This document shows positions 7,357-16,167 of a stretch of DNA of 59,375 bases, in pieces. The DNA is taken from assembly GCA_021813365.1 (NCBI GenBank), contig JAKALB010000005.1, forward strand, positions 1 through 59,375, written 5' to 3'. This stretch comes from Pseudomonadota bacterium. Its GTDB lineage: Bacteria; Pseudomonadota; Alphaproteobacteria; Rhodobacterales; Rhodobacteraceae. Below the pieces are notes generated by a model. The model had not been told where the DNA came from, did not search any database, and was given only the letters and a program-made list of their open reading frames with translations. A program made the translations under genes and the position numbers. How positions within the stretch are numbered: the first letter of the stretch is position 1; each line of letters starts with the position of its first letter.

Positions 7357-8391
7357 ATGGCCAAACCCGCAACAATCTTCGCCGCATCGCAGCAAATGCT
7401 GACGCTGGCGCTGCTGGTCCTGCCGCAGGCCTCCATCCTCGAGGTCGCCTCTGCCCTGGATCCGTTGCGCTCGGCCAACCGCCATCTGGGATGGGAGGCG
7501 TTTCGCTGGCGCGTCGTGTCGCCCGATGGCCGCCCGGTTCCGCTGACCTGCGGGATCGAGCTTCCGTCCTCCGGCCCGCTTTCTGCCGCCGAAGGCGCCG
7601 ATGCACTGGTTGCCATCGTCGGTTATCGCCAGACCGAGGTGGCGACCCCCGCCCTGATCCGCGACCTGGCGCGCATTGCTCCTCGATTTGCCGCGTTGGG
7701 CGGCATCGACACCGGCGCCTGGGTGCTGGCGCGCGCAGGTCTGCTGGATGGCCACCGCGCCACCGTGCATTGGGAGGATCTCGAGGATTTCGCCGCCGCC
7801 CACCCGGGGGTCGAGGTCGTCCCCGACCGTTGGGTGATCGACGGCCGAGTGTTCACCGCTTCGGGCGCCACCCCGGCGCAGGAATTGATGCTGCACCTGA
7901 TCGCCCGCCGCCACGGCCCCGCCGTTGCCCGCCAGATCGCGGCCAGCTTCCTGACCCTGCCGCGGCCAGGATCCGATCCGCAGGTGGCCCGCCCTGAACG
8001 TCTCGCGGCCGAACCGCACCTCGACCCCCGGGTGGCGCGTGCCCTCGCCCGGATGGAGGCCAGGATCGACGCGCCCGAACCGGTCAGCGTCACCGCGCGC
8101 GCCGTCGGCCTGTCGCCCCGCCGGCTGGAGATGCTGTTCGTCCAGGCCGTCGGCGCCCCCCCTGCTGCCCATGCCCTGTCGCTGCGCCTTTCTGCCGCGC
8201 GCCGCATGATCACCGACACCCGCCACCCGCTGGCCGAGATCGCATTGCGCACCGGCTTCTCCTCGGCCTCGGCCCTTTCACGCGCCTTCCGCCGCACCTA
8301 TGGCCAACCGCCCAGCGCGCTGCGATTGCAGCGAGCAGCGGTTTCGCCGGCAGGCAGACAGACCGGGTCCGATCTCTCCCCGCAGGGGTAA
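7357..8391 (+). CDS. GlxA-family AraC-type transcriptional regulator (CdhR-like)
   Basis: 344 residues. The N-terminal ~190 residues are a DJ-1/class I amidotransferase-like sensor domain (LLVLPQASILEVASALDPL near the start; GGIDTGAWVLARAGLLDG in the position of the nucleophile elbow). The C-terminal ~100 residues are an AraC double helix-turn-helix, with the signature around LAEIALRTGFSSASALSRAFRR. This architecture is that of CdhR, which activates carnitine dehydrogenase genes in Pseudomonas, and of related betaine-catabolism regulators. Divergent orientation to the carnitine operon supports the same role. Start ATG 7357 chosen; ATG 7396 is also possible because conserved sequence begins just after it. 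Confidence 0.88.
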   Translation: MAKPATIFAASQQMLTLALLVLPQASILEVASALDPLRSANRHLGWEAFRWRVVSPDGRPVPLTCGIELPSSGPLSAAEGADALVAIVGYRQTEVATPALIRDLARIAPRFAALGGIDTGAWVLARAGLLDGHRATVHWEDLEDFAAAHPGVEVVPDRWVIDGRVFTASGATPAQELMLHLIARRHGPAVARQIAASFLTLPRPGSDPQVARPERLAAEPHLDPRVARALARMEARIDAPEPVSVTARAVGLSPRRLEMLFVQAVGAPPAAHALSLRLSAARRMITDTRHPLAEIALRTGFSSASALSRAFRRTYGQPPSALRLQRAAVSPAGRQTGSDLSPQG

Positions 8392-8411
8392 GGCGCGCCC
8401 TGGCAGGTCTC

Positions 8412-9047
8412 CTAACGCTCCAGCGCGCCCTTGCCCGCCAGAATCAATGGCCGGAACTTCTCGATCCGCCTGAATCGGGTCTCGGCCGCCTTCGCCGCAT
8501 TCAGGTTGATCGCGTAGCTGCGCTGCCGCCCAGGGGTCAGCGCCCAGAAAGCCTCGGCCAGCTCGGGATCGGCATCCATCGCCTCGACCAGCTCATCCGG
8601 CAGGTCCAGCTCGCCCTGTTCCTTCGCCGGCAGCAGGCCCCGCTCGGCATAATCCATGGCCTCGGCCAGATAGGCGCGCAGGCTGTCGGCCCGTTCCGCC
8701 ACCTGCGCCGCACTGGTGAACCTGATGGAATCCGGATGCCGTGTGTTCGGCCCCTGCCGGGTCAGCAGCCGGTCGGGATCCTTCATCAGGGCCGCGTTGA
8801 AGAAATTCAGCCGGAAATCGCCCTGTAGCGCCCCGATCAGGCAGATGTTCCGGCCAGCATGCATGAAACAGGGATGGGCCCATTTCACATGCTCGCCAAG
8901 CCCCGCCTCAAGGCAGATCTGCCGCAACGCCAGCAGACCCGGTTTCCATATCTGGCTGGAACATTGCGGCGTCTGCCAGCGGCCACAGCGCCCGCAACCG
9001 ATGCGATAGAAATCCTCGATCTCGGTGATCATCCGTGCCGTGGCCAT
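8412..9047 (-). CDS. YdeI/OmpD-associated family protein (DUF1801-like)
   Basis: 211 residues. Residues ~30-120 (LRQICLEAGLGEHVKWAHPCF onward) resemble the DUF1801 fold, and the C-terminal region with the YAERGLLP and LTPGRQRSYAINLNAAKA segments is characteristic of YdeI-type proteins. Function is not established for this family. The N-terminus contains CGRCGRWQTPQCS, three cysteines in a short span. The ATG directly abuts the stop of the upstream M3 peptidase gene (9048), so they are probably co-transcribed. Confidence 0.8.
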   Translation of the reverse strand: MATARMITEIEDFYRIGCGRCGRWQTPQCSSQIWKPGLLALRQICLEAGLGEHVKWAHPCFMHAGRNICLIGALQGDFRLNFFNAALMKDPDRLLTRQGPNTRHPDSIRFTSAAQVAERADSLRAYLAEAMDYAERGLLPAKEQGELDLPDELVEAMDADPELAEAFWALTPGRQRSYAINLNAAKAAETRFRRIEKFRPLILAGKGALER

Positions 9048-11066
9048 CTAGCCCGCCACCTCCAGCAACCCGCGTCCCTTCAGCAGGGGCTCCACTCCGG
9101 GCATCCGGCCCCGGAACGCCACATAGGCCTGATCGGCCTCCTGCGAACCACCCGCCGACAGGATGAACCGCTCCAGCCGCTCGGCCGTCGCCCGGTCAAA
9201 CGGATCGCCCGCTTCCTCGAAGGCGGCAAAGGCATCGGCGTCCATCACCTCCGACCACATGTAGCTGTAATAACCGCTGGAATAGCCGTCACCGGCAAAG
9301 ACATGCTGGAAATGCGGCGTCGCGTGCCGCATCCCGATCGCCCGCGGCATCCCCAGTTCTTCCAGCACCCTGGCCTCGACCGCCATCGGATCGGCAGGCG
9401 CCGGCCCCTCGTGAAAGGCCAGGTCCACCAGGGCACTCGACAGGAATTCCACCGTGGCAAAGCCCTGGTCATAGGTGTTGGCAGCCAACAACCGTTGCAG
9501 CATGGCCTGCGGCATCGCCTCACCCGTCTGCCAATGCCGGGCGTGGGTCTCCAGCACCTCCGGCACCTCCAGCCAGTGTTCGAACAGCTGGCTCGGCAGC
9601 TCCACGAAATCCCGCGCCACGCTGGTCCCGCTGATCATGCGATAGGTCACATCCGACAGCATCTGGTGCAGCGCATGGCCGAATTCGTGGAACAGGGTCC
9701 GCGCCTCGTCATATGACAGCAGCGTCGGCTCGCCCCTGGCAAAATTGCAGACATTCAGCACCACGGGCCGCACGTCGCCGTCCAGCCGATGCTGCTCGCG
9801 GAAGGTCGAACACCAGGCGCCCGAGCGTTTCGATCCACGGGCGAAGTAATCCCCGATGAACACCGCAACATGCCTGCCGGCGCGGCGCACCTCCCAGGCC
9901 CGCGCATCGGGGTGATACAGCGTCAGGTCCAGAGCCTTGAACTCCAGCCCGAACAACCGGTTTGCACAATCGAATTGCGCCTCCAGCATCCGGTCCAGGC
10001 TCAGGTAGGGCTTCAACGCCGCCTCATCCAGATCATGCTCGGCCCGCCGCCGCTGTTCCGAGTAATATCGCCAGTCCCAGGGCTCCAGCGGCCCCGTCAT
10101 GCCGTCGGCGCGCAACCGCGCCTCCAGCACCGCCGCATCCGCCTCGGCGCGCGCCTTGGCCGGCGCCCAGACCCGCTCCAGCAAGCCCCGCACCGCCGCC
10201 GGTGTCCTGGCCATCTCCGGCTCCAGCTTGTAGTCGGCAAAGCTGGCATAGCCCAGCAGCCGCGCCCGCTCCTCGCGCAGCTTCAGCGTCTCGGCCACGA
10301 TCGCCCGGTTGTCGGCCGCATTGCCATTCCGCCCCCGCGCCACCCAGGCCTCATAGGCCTGCCGCCGCAACTCGCGCCTGGGAGAAAACTGCAGGAACGG
10401 CACGATCAGGCTGCGGTTCAGCGTCAGCGCCGGCCCATTCAGCCCGCGTTCCCGCCCCGCCGTCCGGGCGGTGGCCACCACGAAGTCCGGCAGCCCCTCC
10501 AGATCCTCCTCGGCCAGTGCCATGTGCCAGCCGCGCTCGTCCGCCAGCACGTTCTGACCGAACTGCGTGCCCAGTTCCGCCAGCCGCGCCATGATCGCCG
10601 CCATCCGGTCGCTGCAGGCCCCCTCCAGCCGCGCACCCGACCGCAGGAAGCTGCGGCGATACAACTCCAGCACCCGCGCCGCCTCGGCCCCCAGGCTCAG
10701 GCCCGCGCGCCCCTGCCACAGCGCCTCGATCCGCGCAAACAGCGCCTTGTTCGAGGTGATCTCGCTGGAATAGGCCGACAGCTTCGGCGCCAGCTCTCGC
10801 TCCAGCGCCTCGCGCGCGTCATTGGAATCCGCTGCCGCAAGGTTGAAGAACACCCCCGCCACCCGGTTCAGCAGCCCATCCGCCCGCTCCAGAGCGGCGA
10901 TGGTGTTCTCGAAGGTCGGCGCCTCGGGATTCGCCGCGATCGCCGCCACGGCCGCCCGGGCCTCGCGCAGCGCCACATCGAAGGCCGGCGCAAAATCCGC
11001 ATCCCTTATCTCGCCAAACGGCGCCAGCCCGAACGGCCCTGTCCATTCCGTCAGCAGAGCATTCAT
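9048..11066 (-). CDS. dcp: M3 family zinc metallopeptidase (peptidyl-dipeptidase Dcp/oligopeptidase A type)
   Basis: 672 residues, full length for the thimet oligopeptidase family. The zinc motif HEFGHALHQ is present about two-thirds in, followed after ~25 residues by the third-ligand glutamate region (VELPSQLFEHW). It hydrolyses short peptides in the cytoplasm or periplasm; no signal peptide is seen, so a cytoplasmic role is likely. Start chosen at ATG 11066 because GGGAAGG lies 6 bases upstream; an in-frame ATG at 11084 would place that ribosome site inside the coding region. A dispersed repeat lies just upstream. Confidence 0.9.
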   Translation of the reverse strand: MNALLTEWTGPFGLAPFGEIRDADFAPAFDVALREARAAVAAIAANPEAPTFENTIAALERADGLLNRVAGVFFNLAAADSNDAREALERELAPKLSAYSSEITSNKALFARIEALWQGRAGLSLGAEAARVLELYRRSFLRSGARLEGACSDRMAAIMARLAELGTQFGQNVLADERGWHMALAEEDLEGLPDFVVATARTAGRERGLNGPALTLNRSLIVPFLQFSPRRELRRQAYEAWVARGRNGNAADNRAIVAETLKLREERARLLGYASFADYKLEPEMARTPAAVRGLLERVWAPAKARAEADAAVLEARLRADGMTGPLEPWDWRYYSEQRRRAEHDLDEAALKPYLSLDRMLEAQFDCANRLFGLEFKALDLTLYHPDARAWEVRRAGRHVAVFIGDYFARGSKRSGAWCSTFREQHRLDGDVRPVVLNVCNFARGEPTLLSYDEARTLFHEFGHALHQMLSDVTYRMISGTSVARDFVELPSQLFEHWLEVPEVLETHARHWQTGEAMPQAMLQRLLAANTYDQGFATVEFLSSALVDLAFHEGPAPADPMAVEARVLEELGMPRAIGMRHATPHFQHVFAGDGYSSGYYSYMWSEVMDADAFAAFEEAGDPFDRATAERLERFILSAGGSQEADQAYVAFRGRMPGVEPLLKGRGLLEVAG

Positions 11067-11079
11067 CCCGACCTTCCCA

Positions 11080-11126
11080 TTCATCTGTTCACAAATATCC
11101 CGGGGTCCGGGGCAGAGCCCCGGCGC
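11080..11126 (-). repeat. Dispersed hairpin-plus-core element, copy 3
   Basis: Core on the minus strand reads CGGGATATTTGTGAACAGATGAA, preceded by a hairpin of CCGGGG/CCCCGG arms (ccggggcagagccccgg). It occupies the gap between the permease stop and the M3 peptidase start. Confidence 0.8.
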
Positions 11127-11924
11127 CTACCGCCCGGCCCCGCCCTGCATCCGCTTTTCCAGTTGCCGCAGCAGCAGGCTCAGGCTGATGGTCATCGTCA
11201 GATACATCAAGGCCACGATGTTGTAGGTCTCGAAATAGCGGAAGTTTCCCGCCGCCGTCACCTTGCCCAGCTGGGTGATGTCGCTGACGCCCAGCACCGA
11301 AACCAGCGAACTGTCCTTCACCATCGCCACGAAGTCATTTCCCAGTGGCGGCAGCATGGTGCGCAGCGCCTGGGGAAACACCACCAGGCGAAAGCGTTGC
11401 CAGCCATTCAGTCCCAGCGACATTGCGGCCTCGATCTGGCCCCTGTCGACCGATTGCAGCCCGGCGCGGAAGATCTCGGCCAGAAAGGCGGAATAGGCCA
11501 CGGTCAGGGCAATCACCGCGCGCGCCAAGAGCGGAAAGTCGCGCGACCGGATCGTTTCCAGCCCAAGCCCGCCCAGGAGTGCGTTCAGCGCCACCACCAG
11601 GGCCGGAGCGATGACAAAGGCGATGTACAAGAGCAGCACGATGATCGGCACGCCCCGCACGATCTCGACATAAAGCCGCGCCGCCTGGCGCAGCACGACC
11701 CAGCGGCTCATCCCGGCAAGCGCCAGCAGCAACCCCATGATGCAGGCGCCGAAATAGGCGATCACCGTCACAAGAGCGGTGATCCCGATCCCCTGGCTGA
11801 GGGTCTGCATCGCCTGGGCATACAGGTCATTGGCCCAGATTTCATAGTAAAGCCACGCTGCCGTGGTGGCCAGGATCGCCAGCCACCACGGAAATTCGGC
11901 AGGTTCGGCCCTTGGTGCCGCCAA
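11127..11924 (-). CDS. Polar amino acid ABC transporter permease
   Basis: 265 residues, several hydrophobic segments, of the His/Glu/Gln/Arg/opine transporter permease type. The cytoplasmic loop that docks the ATPase is seen as EAAMSLGLNGWQRFRLVVFPQA, matching the family's EAA motif. The frame opens with TTG at 11924, six bases after the binding-protein stop; no nearby ATG fits. Works with the binding protein just upstream to import an amino acid; the ATPase gene is not adjacent and may be encoded elsewhere. Confidence 0.88.
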   Translation of the reverse strand: MAAPRAEPAEFPWWLAILATTAAWLYYEIWANDLYAQAMQTLSQGIGITALVTVIAYFGACIMGLLLALAGMSRWVVLRQAARLYVEIVRGVPIIVLLLYIAFVIAPALVVALNALLGGLGLETIRSRDFPLLARAVIALTVAYSAFLAEIFRAGLQSVDRGQIEAAMSLGLNGWQRFRLVVFPQALRTMLPPLGNDFVAMVKDSSLVSVLGVSDITQLGKVTAAGNFRYFETYNIVALMYLTMTISLSLLLRQLEKRMQGGAGR

Positions 11925-11930
11925 GGGGCG

Positions 11931-12719
11931 TCACCCGCCCATCTTGTAGTCGAGGAACCACTTCCGGTTCAGCGCATCCAGCGTGCCATCCGCCTTCAGC
12001 GCGGCAATGCCCGCATTCAACGGCACCACCAGATCCGACCCTTTCGGGAAGATGAAGCCGAAGTCCTCGGCCCCCATCGGTTCACCCACCAGCCTCAGCC
12101 CGCCGGCCGACGCATCGACATAGCCCTTTCCCGCGGTCTGGTCGGTCAGCACGGCATCGACATCGCCCGCCTTCAACGCCTCGACCGTGGCACCGAAGGT
12201 TTCGAACAGCTTGATGCGCGGGTTGGCCTCGTTGCCGTCCAGCACTTCGTAAACGGCGGTGTAGAAGGGTGTGGTGCCCGGCTGCGCGCCGATCAGCAGG
12301 TCGGGATTGGCGGCAAAGCTTTTCGCATCGGAAAAACGGCTCTCATCGCCCCGCACCATCATGATGCTTTCGCTGCGCATGTAGGGGTCCGAGAAGTCGA
12401 CCTTTTCCTTCCGCTCTTCGGTGATGGTGATGCCGGTCATGCCCAGGTCGAACTGGCCCTCCGACACCGCCGGGATCATCGCGTCCCAACTGATGTTTTC
12501 GTATTTGACGGTGAAATTCATCCGCTTGGCCAGTTCTGCCACCATGTCGTATTCCCAGCCGACGGCCTGACCCGACTTGTCCAGGAACTGCAGCGGCGGA
12601 TAGGCGTTTTCGGTCACGATGGTGATTTCCCGACCCCCAAGGTCGGGCAGGCCTTCCGCCAGTGCGGCGGTCGTCGACAGGCCCAGCGCAAGGCTGGCCA
12701 GTGCTGCGGCAATCTTCAT
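11931..12719 (-). CDS. Amino acid ABC transporter periplasmic substrate-binding protein
   Basis: 262 residues. Signal peptide: MKIAAALASLALGLSTTAALAEG with probable cleavage after ALA. The mature part is a family 3 solute-binding protein, with TENAYPPLQF at the start, GWEYDMVAELAKR, the GMTGITITEERK segment, and a type II periplasmic binding fold ending in KWFLDYK. It delivers a polar amino acid to the permease encoded downstream; specificity cannot be read. A good ribosome site (AGGGGG) precedes ATG 12719. Confidence 0.9.
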   Translation of the reverse strand: MKIAAALASLALGLSTTAALAEGLPDLGGREITIVTENAYPPLQFLDKSGQAVGWEYDMVAELAKRMNFTVKYENISWDAMIPAVSEGQFDLGMTGITITEERKEKVDFSDPYMRSESIMMVRGDESRFSDAKSFAANPDLLIGAQPGTTPFYTAVYEVLDGNEANPRIKLFETFGATVEALKAGDVDAVLTDQTAGKGYVDASAGGLRLVGEPMGAEDFGFIFPKGSDLVVPLNAGIAALKADGTLDALNRKWFLDYKMGG

Positions 12720-13134
12720 GGGAACCCCCTGTCACAAAACCATGCCGCGACTATGCGCGACAGGGCTTCGGCAGCGCAAGCCTGCGTGATGGCCGCTCCG
12801 GGGCGCCTGCACCGGCGTCCTGCTGCGCCGAACCGACCAGAGCCAGCCATCCCGAGCCGGCCATCCCGAGCGGGTCATCCTGGGTCAGCCATGCCGGACA
12901 GGCCGCTCAGGGCGGAAAACCCGATCGGCCCCGGATGCCCCGGGGGTGACTGCGCCCCGTCCGGTTCCAGACTGGATCCAGGTGGCTCTCCCCGGTCTTC
13001 TCGCGCGCTCGGGCCTGCGCCGCAGTCTGCCCGGACCCGACACTCTGCATGGCTGCACACCGCCTCTTCCATTTGGCCGATTGCGCGCTGACGCATCCGG
13101 GCGCATCTTGGCCCGAACCGAATGAGGTGTCCTG
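12720..13134. other. Non-coding stretch between binding-protein and dioxygenase genes
   Basis: About 415 bases containing the divergent promoter regions. A degenerate direct repeat of the form (g)ccatcccgagc(cgg) is present near 12845-12905. Frames that are open here have no coding character, no ribosome sites and no recognisable motif, so no gene is called. Confidence 0.6.
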
Positions 13135-13929
13135 ATGACCCGCATGCCCACCTATTTCATCAGTCACGGCGGCGGCCCCTGGCCCTGGCTGCCGAACATG
13201 CGTGCCATGCTGAAGAACCTCGAGGCTTCACTGGCCCACATGCCGCAGGAACTGCCCGAAAGGCCCCAGGCGATCCTGATGATTTCCGGACATTGGGAAA
13301 CCGAGGCATTTTCGGTGATGACCTCGCCCAGGCCGGGCATGGTCTATGACTATTACGGCTTCCCGCCGGAAACCTACAAGATCACCTACCCCGCCCCCGG
13401 TGCCCCCGAAATCGCCCTGCGCGCCGCGAACCTGATCCAGGCGGCCGGGCTGCCGGTCAAGCTGGACCCCGATTACGGCTTTGACCATGGCACTTTCGCG
13501 CCCGCCGTGGTGATGTATCCCAAGGCCGATGTGCCGATCTTCCAGGTTTCGATGCAGCACGGCTACGCGCCCGCCGCGCATTTCGCCCTGGGCCGTGCGC
13601 TGGCGCCCTTGCGGGACGAAGGCGTGCTGATCGTGGGGTCGGGCCTCAGCTATCACAACCTGCGTCTGTTCGGTCCGGGCGCCAAGGTTCCGTCCGAGGC
13701 CTTCGATGCCTGGCTGGCCCAGGTCATGGCTCTTCCGGCCAAGGAGCGGACTGCGGCGCTGATGAACTGGGAACAGGCCCCCTATGCCCGCACCTGCCAT
13801 GCGCAGGAAGATCACCTGGTGCCGCTGTTTTCGGCCCTGGGCGCGGCCGAGGCGGACAAGGCGACGATGGTCTATCACGATACCAACCTGTTCGGCGGCG
13901 TGACGGCGTCCAGCTATCGCTTCGGTTAG
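13135..13929 (+). CDS. Class III extradiol dioxygenase (4,5-DOPA dioxygenase/YgiD type)
   Basis: 264 residues of the LigB/DODA superfamily. Iron-ligand regions: FISHGGGP near the N-terminus, DHGTFAPAVVMYP in the middle (His), and GSGLSYHNLR further on. Members open catechol-type rings; many bacterial ones act on L-DOPA or have unknown substrates. Start ATG 13135; a second ATG three codons in (MPTYFISHGG) is an alternative. It stands alone, with nothing around it naming a pathway. Confidence 0.85.
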   Translation: MTRMPTYFISHGGGPWPWLPNMRAMLKNLEASLAHMPQELPERPQAILMISGHWETEAFSVMTSPRPGMVYDYYGFPPETYKITYPAPGAPEIALRAANLIQAAGLPVKLDPDYGFDHGTFAPAVVMYPKADVPIFQVSMQHGYAPAAHFALGRALAPLRDEGVLIVGSGLSYHNLRLFGPGAKVPSEAFDAWLAQVMALPAKERTAALMNWEQAPYARTCHAQEDHLVPLFSALGAAEADKATMVYHDTNLFGGVTASSYRFG

Positions 13930-14073
13930 GATGTCGGGCCCGCCGCGGGCGGATCGGCTTCGGTAAGGCGGCGGTTTCCCCGGTGTTTGAAGTCGGCGCG
14001 GAGGACGGCCCTGGCCCTGGCTCCGGATCGGCGCCGGCACGCCGCCGTGCCGCATAGCGGGCAAGCCCTGCGC

Positions 14074-14376
14074 CTATCCCACCGGGCCGCGCGTGATGGT
14101 TGTGTGTTCGGGCATGATGTCGAACGCCTTGATGCTCAGCGTGGGGTCACATTTCATCTCTGCTATGATCGGCCCATCCAGAAAGGCCTGCGCTGCGGCA
14201 TCATGTTCAAACAGGTAGATCCCGCCTGCTTCACCTCGGGTCTCGTCAATGATCCAGACTTTCCAGCGCAGGCCAGCCATGTCTGCAATGCGTTGCGCAT
14301 AGGGCAGGTTTTCGCTCTCATACTCGGCCCTGGGCCCGCTGAGATTGTAGTTGATCTGCAAGAGTTTGGCCGGCAT
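14074..14376 (-). CDS. YdhR-like small monooxygenase
   Basis: 100 residues. The ferredoxin-like dimeric barrel family YdhR is recognisable from AKLLQINYNLSG at the start, then GLRWKVWIID, the GGIYLFEHDAAAQAFL segment, and the tail IKAFDIMPEHTT. Proposed to act on aromatic or quinone-like compounds. The start ATG 14376 has GGGAGG upstream at good spacing; a longer frame upstream lacks support. Divergent from an HxlR regulator, which probably controls it. Confidence 0.82.
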   Translation of the reverse strand: MPAKLLQINYNLSGPRAEYESENLPYAQRIADMAGLRWKVWIIDETRGEAGGIYLFEHDAAAQAFLDGPIIAEMKCDPTLSIKAFDIMPEHTTITRGPVG

Positions 14377-14636
14377 GACGTTTCTCCCTCCCGTCTCGGC
14401 ATTTGCGCCGTGGCCCCGCGCCACGGTCTTGCGCCTGTGCAATTCGGCTCCGCCCGGGCCTCGCCGTATCAGGCCAAGACTGGTCATGGTGGCGTCCCGG
14501 GGGATGCCGGATGGCGATCATCTTGACGGCAAGGGGCGTGCAGCCGCCAGCGCAGCATCGGAAGCGTTTCGCTTCACTTTGTGAACTGGCCCCGGGCCTC
14601 TGCAGGGACTAACCTGCAACAAAGGAGGGCTCGGCG
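14377..14636. promoter_or_regulatory. Divergent promoter region, YdhR / HxlR
   Basis: 260 bases between the two divergent genes; must contain both promoters. No clear -35/-10 pair was found by eye. An AAAGGAGG ribosome site lies just before the HxlR gene. Confidence 0.45.
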
Positions 14637-15344
14637 ATGACCCGACGGCCTTACGGGCTGATCTGCCCGATCTCGCGCGCCTGCGAAATTCTCCAGCCGC
14701 GCTGGACGATCCAGATCCTGACAGAGCTCTGGAACGGCTCGACCCGGTTCAACGACATTCGCAGGGGTCTGGGCAACATTTCGTCGGCTCTCCTGTCGCG
14801 GCGGCTCAGGCAGATGGAAGCCCTGGGCCTGATCGAACGCATCGAGGACAAGGCGGCAGGCCACGTCGACTATTACCGCACCGAGAAGTCGATCAAGCTC
14901 GAACCGGCAATGAACGCGCTTGCAGAATGGGCGCAATGCCACATCGAGGCAGAAATCGCGCTCGGCGGCGCAGAGGCTTCGACCATCATGTGGGGCCTGC
15001 GGCGGATGATCGACCTTGCCGAACTGCCGCGAAGGCGCGCGGTCATCCGCTTCCATTTCCGCGACGACCCGCCACCGAAATATCCCCACTACTGGATCGT
15101 GGTCGAGCCGGGTGCAGTTTTGCCCGAACTATGCTCGCTCGATCCCGGCCGGGACATCGACCTTTACGTCGAGACCGGCACCGTTTCTCTGGCAGCCATC
15201 CTCGAGGGCCGCTCCAGTATCGCGCGCGAAAAGGAAAGGGGCGGGCTTTTCCTGAGTGGCGACCCCGGCCTGGCCCGCAGCATGGGCCGTTGGCTGCGAA
15301 CCTCGGTCTGGGCGACGGTCGCAGGAACGCTCCCGCTTTCCTGA
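14637..15344 (+). CDS. HxlR-family winged-helix transcriptional regulator with C-terminal extension
   Basis: 235 residues. Residues ~10-100 are an HxlR winged helix: CPISRACEILQPRWTIQIL, FNDIRRGLGNISSALLSRRL, and LEALGLIER-type wing (MEALGLIERIED). The remaining ~130 residues are longer than a minimal HxlR protein and resemble the SCP2-like tail seen in some members (DIDLYVETGTVSLAAILEGR). Such tails may bind a hydrophobic ligand. Cysteine 10 lies in the position used for redox sensing in some relatives. Probably controls the divergent YdhR-like gene. Confidence 0.87.
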   Translation: MTRRPYGLICPISRACEILQPRWTIQILTELWNGSTRFNDIRRGLGNISSALLSRRLRQMEALGLIERIEDKAAGHVDYYRTEKSIKLEPAMNALAEWAQCHIEAEIALGGAEASTIMWGLRRMIDLAELPRRRAVIRFHFRDDPPPKYPHYWIVVEPGAVLPELCSLDPGRDIDLYVETGTVSLAAILEGRSSIAREKERGGLFLSGDPGLARSMGRWLRTSVWATVAGTLPLS

Positions 15345-15525
15345 AAGCCACGGCCAGTCGGGCGGCTCTTTCGTCCCGACCGGAACGGGCCTGCTCCGCC
15401 CTTGCCCTTGCGGGCGATGCCGAACCACGGCGCATGGCCGGGTCGGAATCTGCATTCGACCGCCCTTCGCGCCATTGGGCCAACGGCAGGCCGCCCCCCG
15501 AGACAGGGGGAAATCCGTCGTGAAC

Positions 15526-16167
15526 TCAGCGCAAGGGCAGCGGTCGGACCATCGTGGTGGCGGCTGCAAAGCCGAAGATCAGGCGCAGCAGGCCGATCGT
15601 CTCGGTCTTCAGTTCCCTGAAGCCGCAACGTTCATAGAGTTTGCGGGCCCGCCAGTTGGTATCGACGACCTCCAGCCGGATTTCGGCATAGCCGCGGCGG
15701 TGGCCTTCCTGGCACAGGGCGTCGATCAGCGCCGTGCCGATGCCATGGCAGCGCGCCTCGGGCGCGACGCAGATCCCGTCGATCAGGAAGCGGCCATTGT
15801 CGACCTCGCGCGACAGGCGTGCCAGAACCCAGGCACGCCAGGTTGCCCCCATCACACCATAGGCGCCCTGCATGTCGGTCAGCGAGCCGCCGGCAAACGA
15901 CCCGGCCGGCGATTTGAATCCGGCGATGCCATAGAGCTGTCGGCCATCCGACGAGATGGCCGAAATGGCATGATCGGCCCGCAGGGTGAATTCCAGATAC
16001 CGCAAGGCCCGGGCTTCGGGGCCAAAGACGCCACCCAGCTTGCCACCGAAGGCCTGCCAGTACAGCCGCGCCGCCTGGGGGCGCAATGCCTCGGGCAGGC
16101 CCGGTTGCACCCGGACGCCGCCCAGGCCACCCTGATCGCCCCCACCCGCCCGGTCATCCCGCATCAT
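15526..16167 (-). CDS. GNAT family N-acetyltransferase
   Basis: 213 residues. The acetyl-CoA-binding motif A is in GICVAPEARCHGIGTALI (R/Q-x-x-G-x-G/A), and motif B in YERCGFRE near the C-terminus. The substrate is unknown. The ATG at 16167 is adopted; the first ~18 residues are glycine-rich and poorly conserved in appearance, so a GTG about 19 codons in could be the true start. Located downstream of mobA on the same strand after 140 bases. Confidence 0.82.
   Translation of the reverse strand: MMRDDRAGGGDQGGLGGVRVQPGLPEALRPQAARLYWQAFGGKLGGVFGPEARALRYLEFTLRADHAISAISSDGRQLYGIAGFKSPAGSFAGGSLTDMQGAYGVMGATWRAWVLARLSREVDNGRFLIDGICVAPEARCHGIGTALIDALCQEGHRRGYAEIRLEVVDTNWRARKLYERCGFRELKTETIGLLRLIFGFAAATTMVRPLPLR

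Noticed and set aside
9789-13091. 1100-codon plus-strand open frame
   Set aside because: Lies opposite the M3 peptidase and ABC transporter genes, has shadow composition and no ribosome site; the minus-strand genes have clear motifs.
12720-13134. Possible small genes or a riboswitch between the binding-protein and dioxygenase genes
   Set aside because: Only a degenerate repeat is visible; the open frames overlap each other, are Arg/Gly/Pro-rich and lack start signals. No conserved riboswitch motif was recognised.
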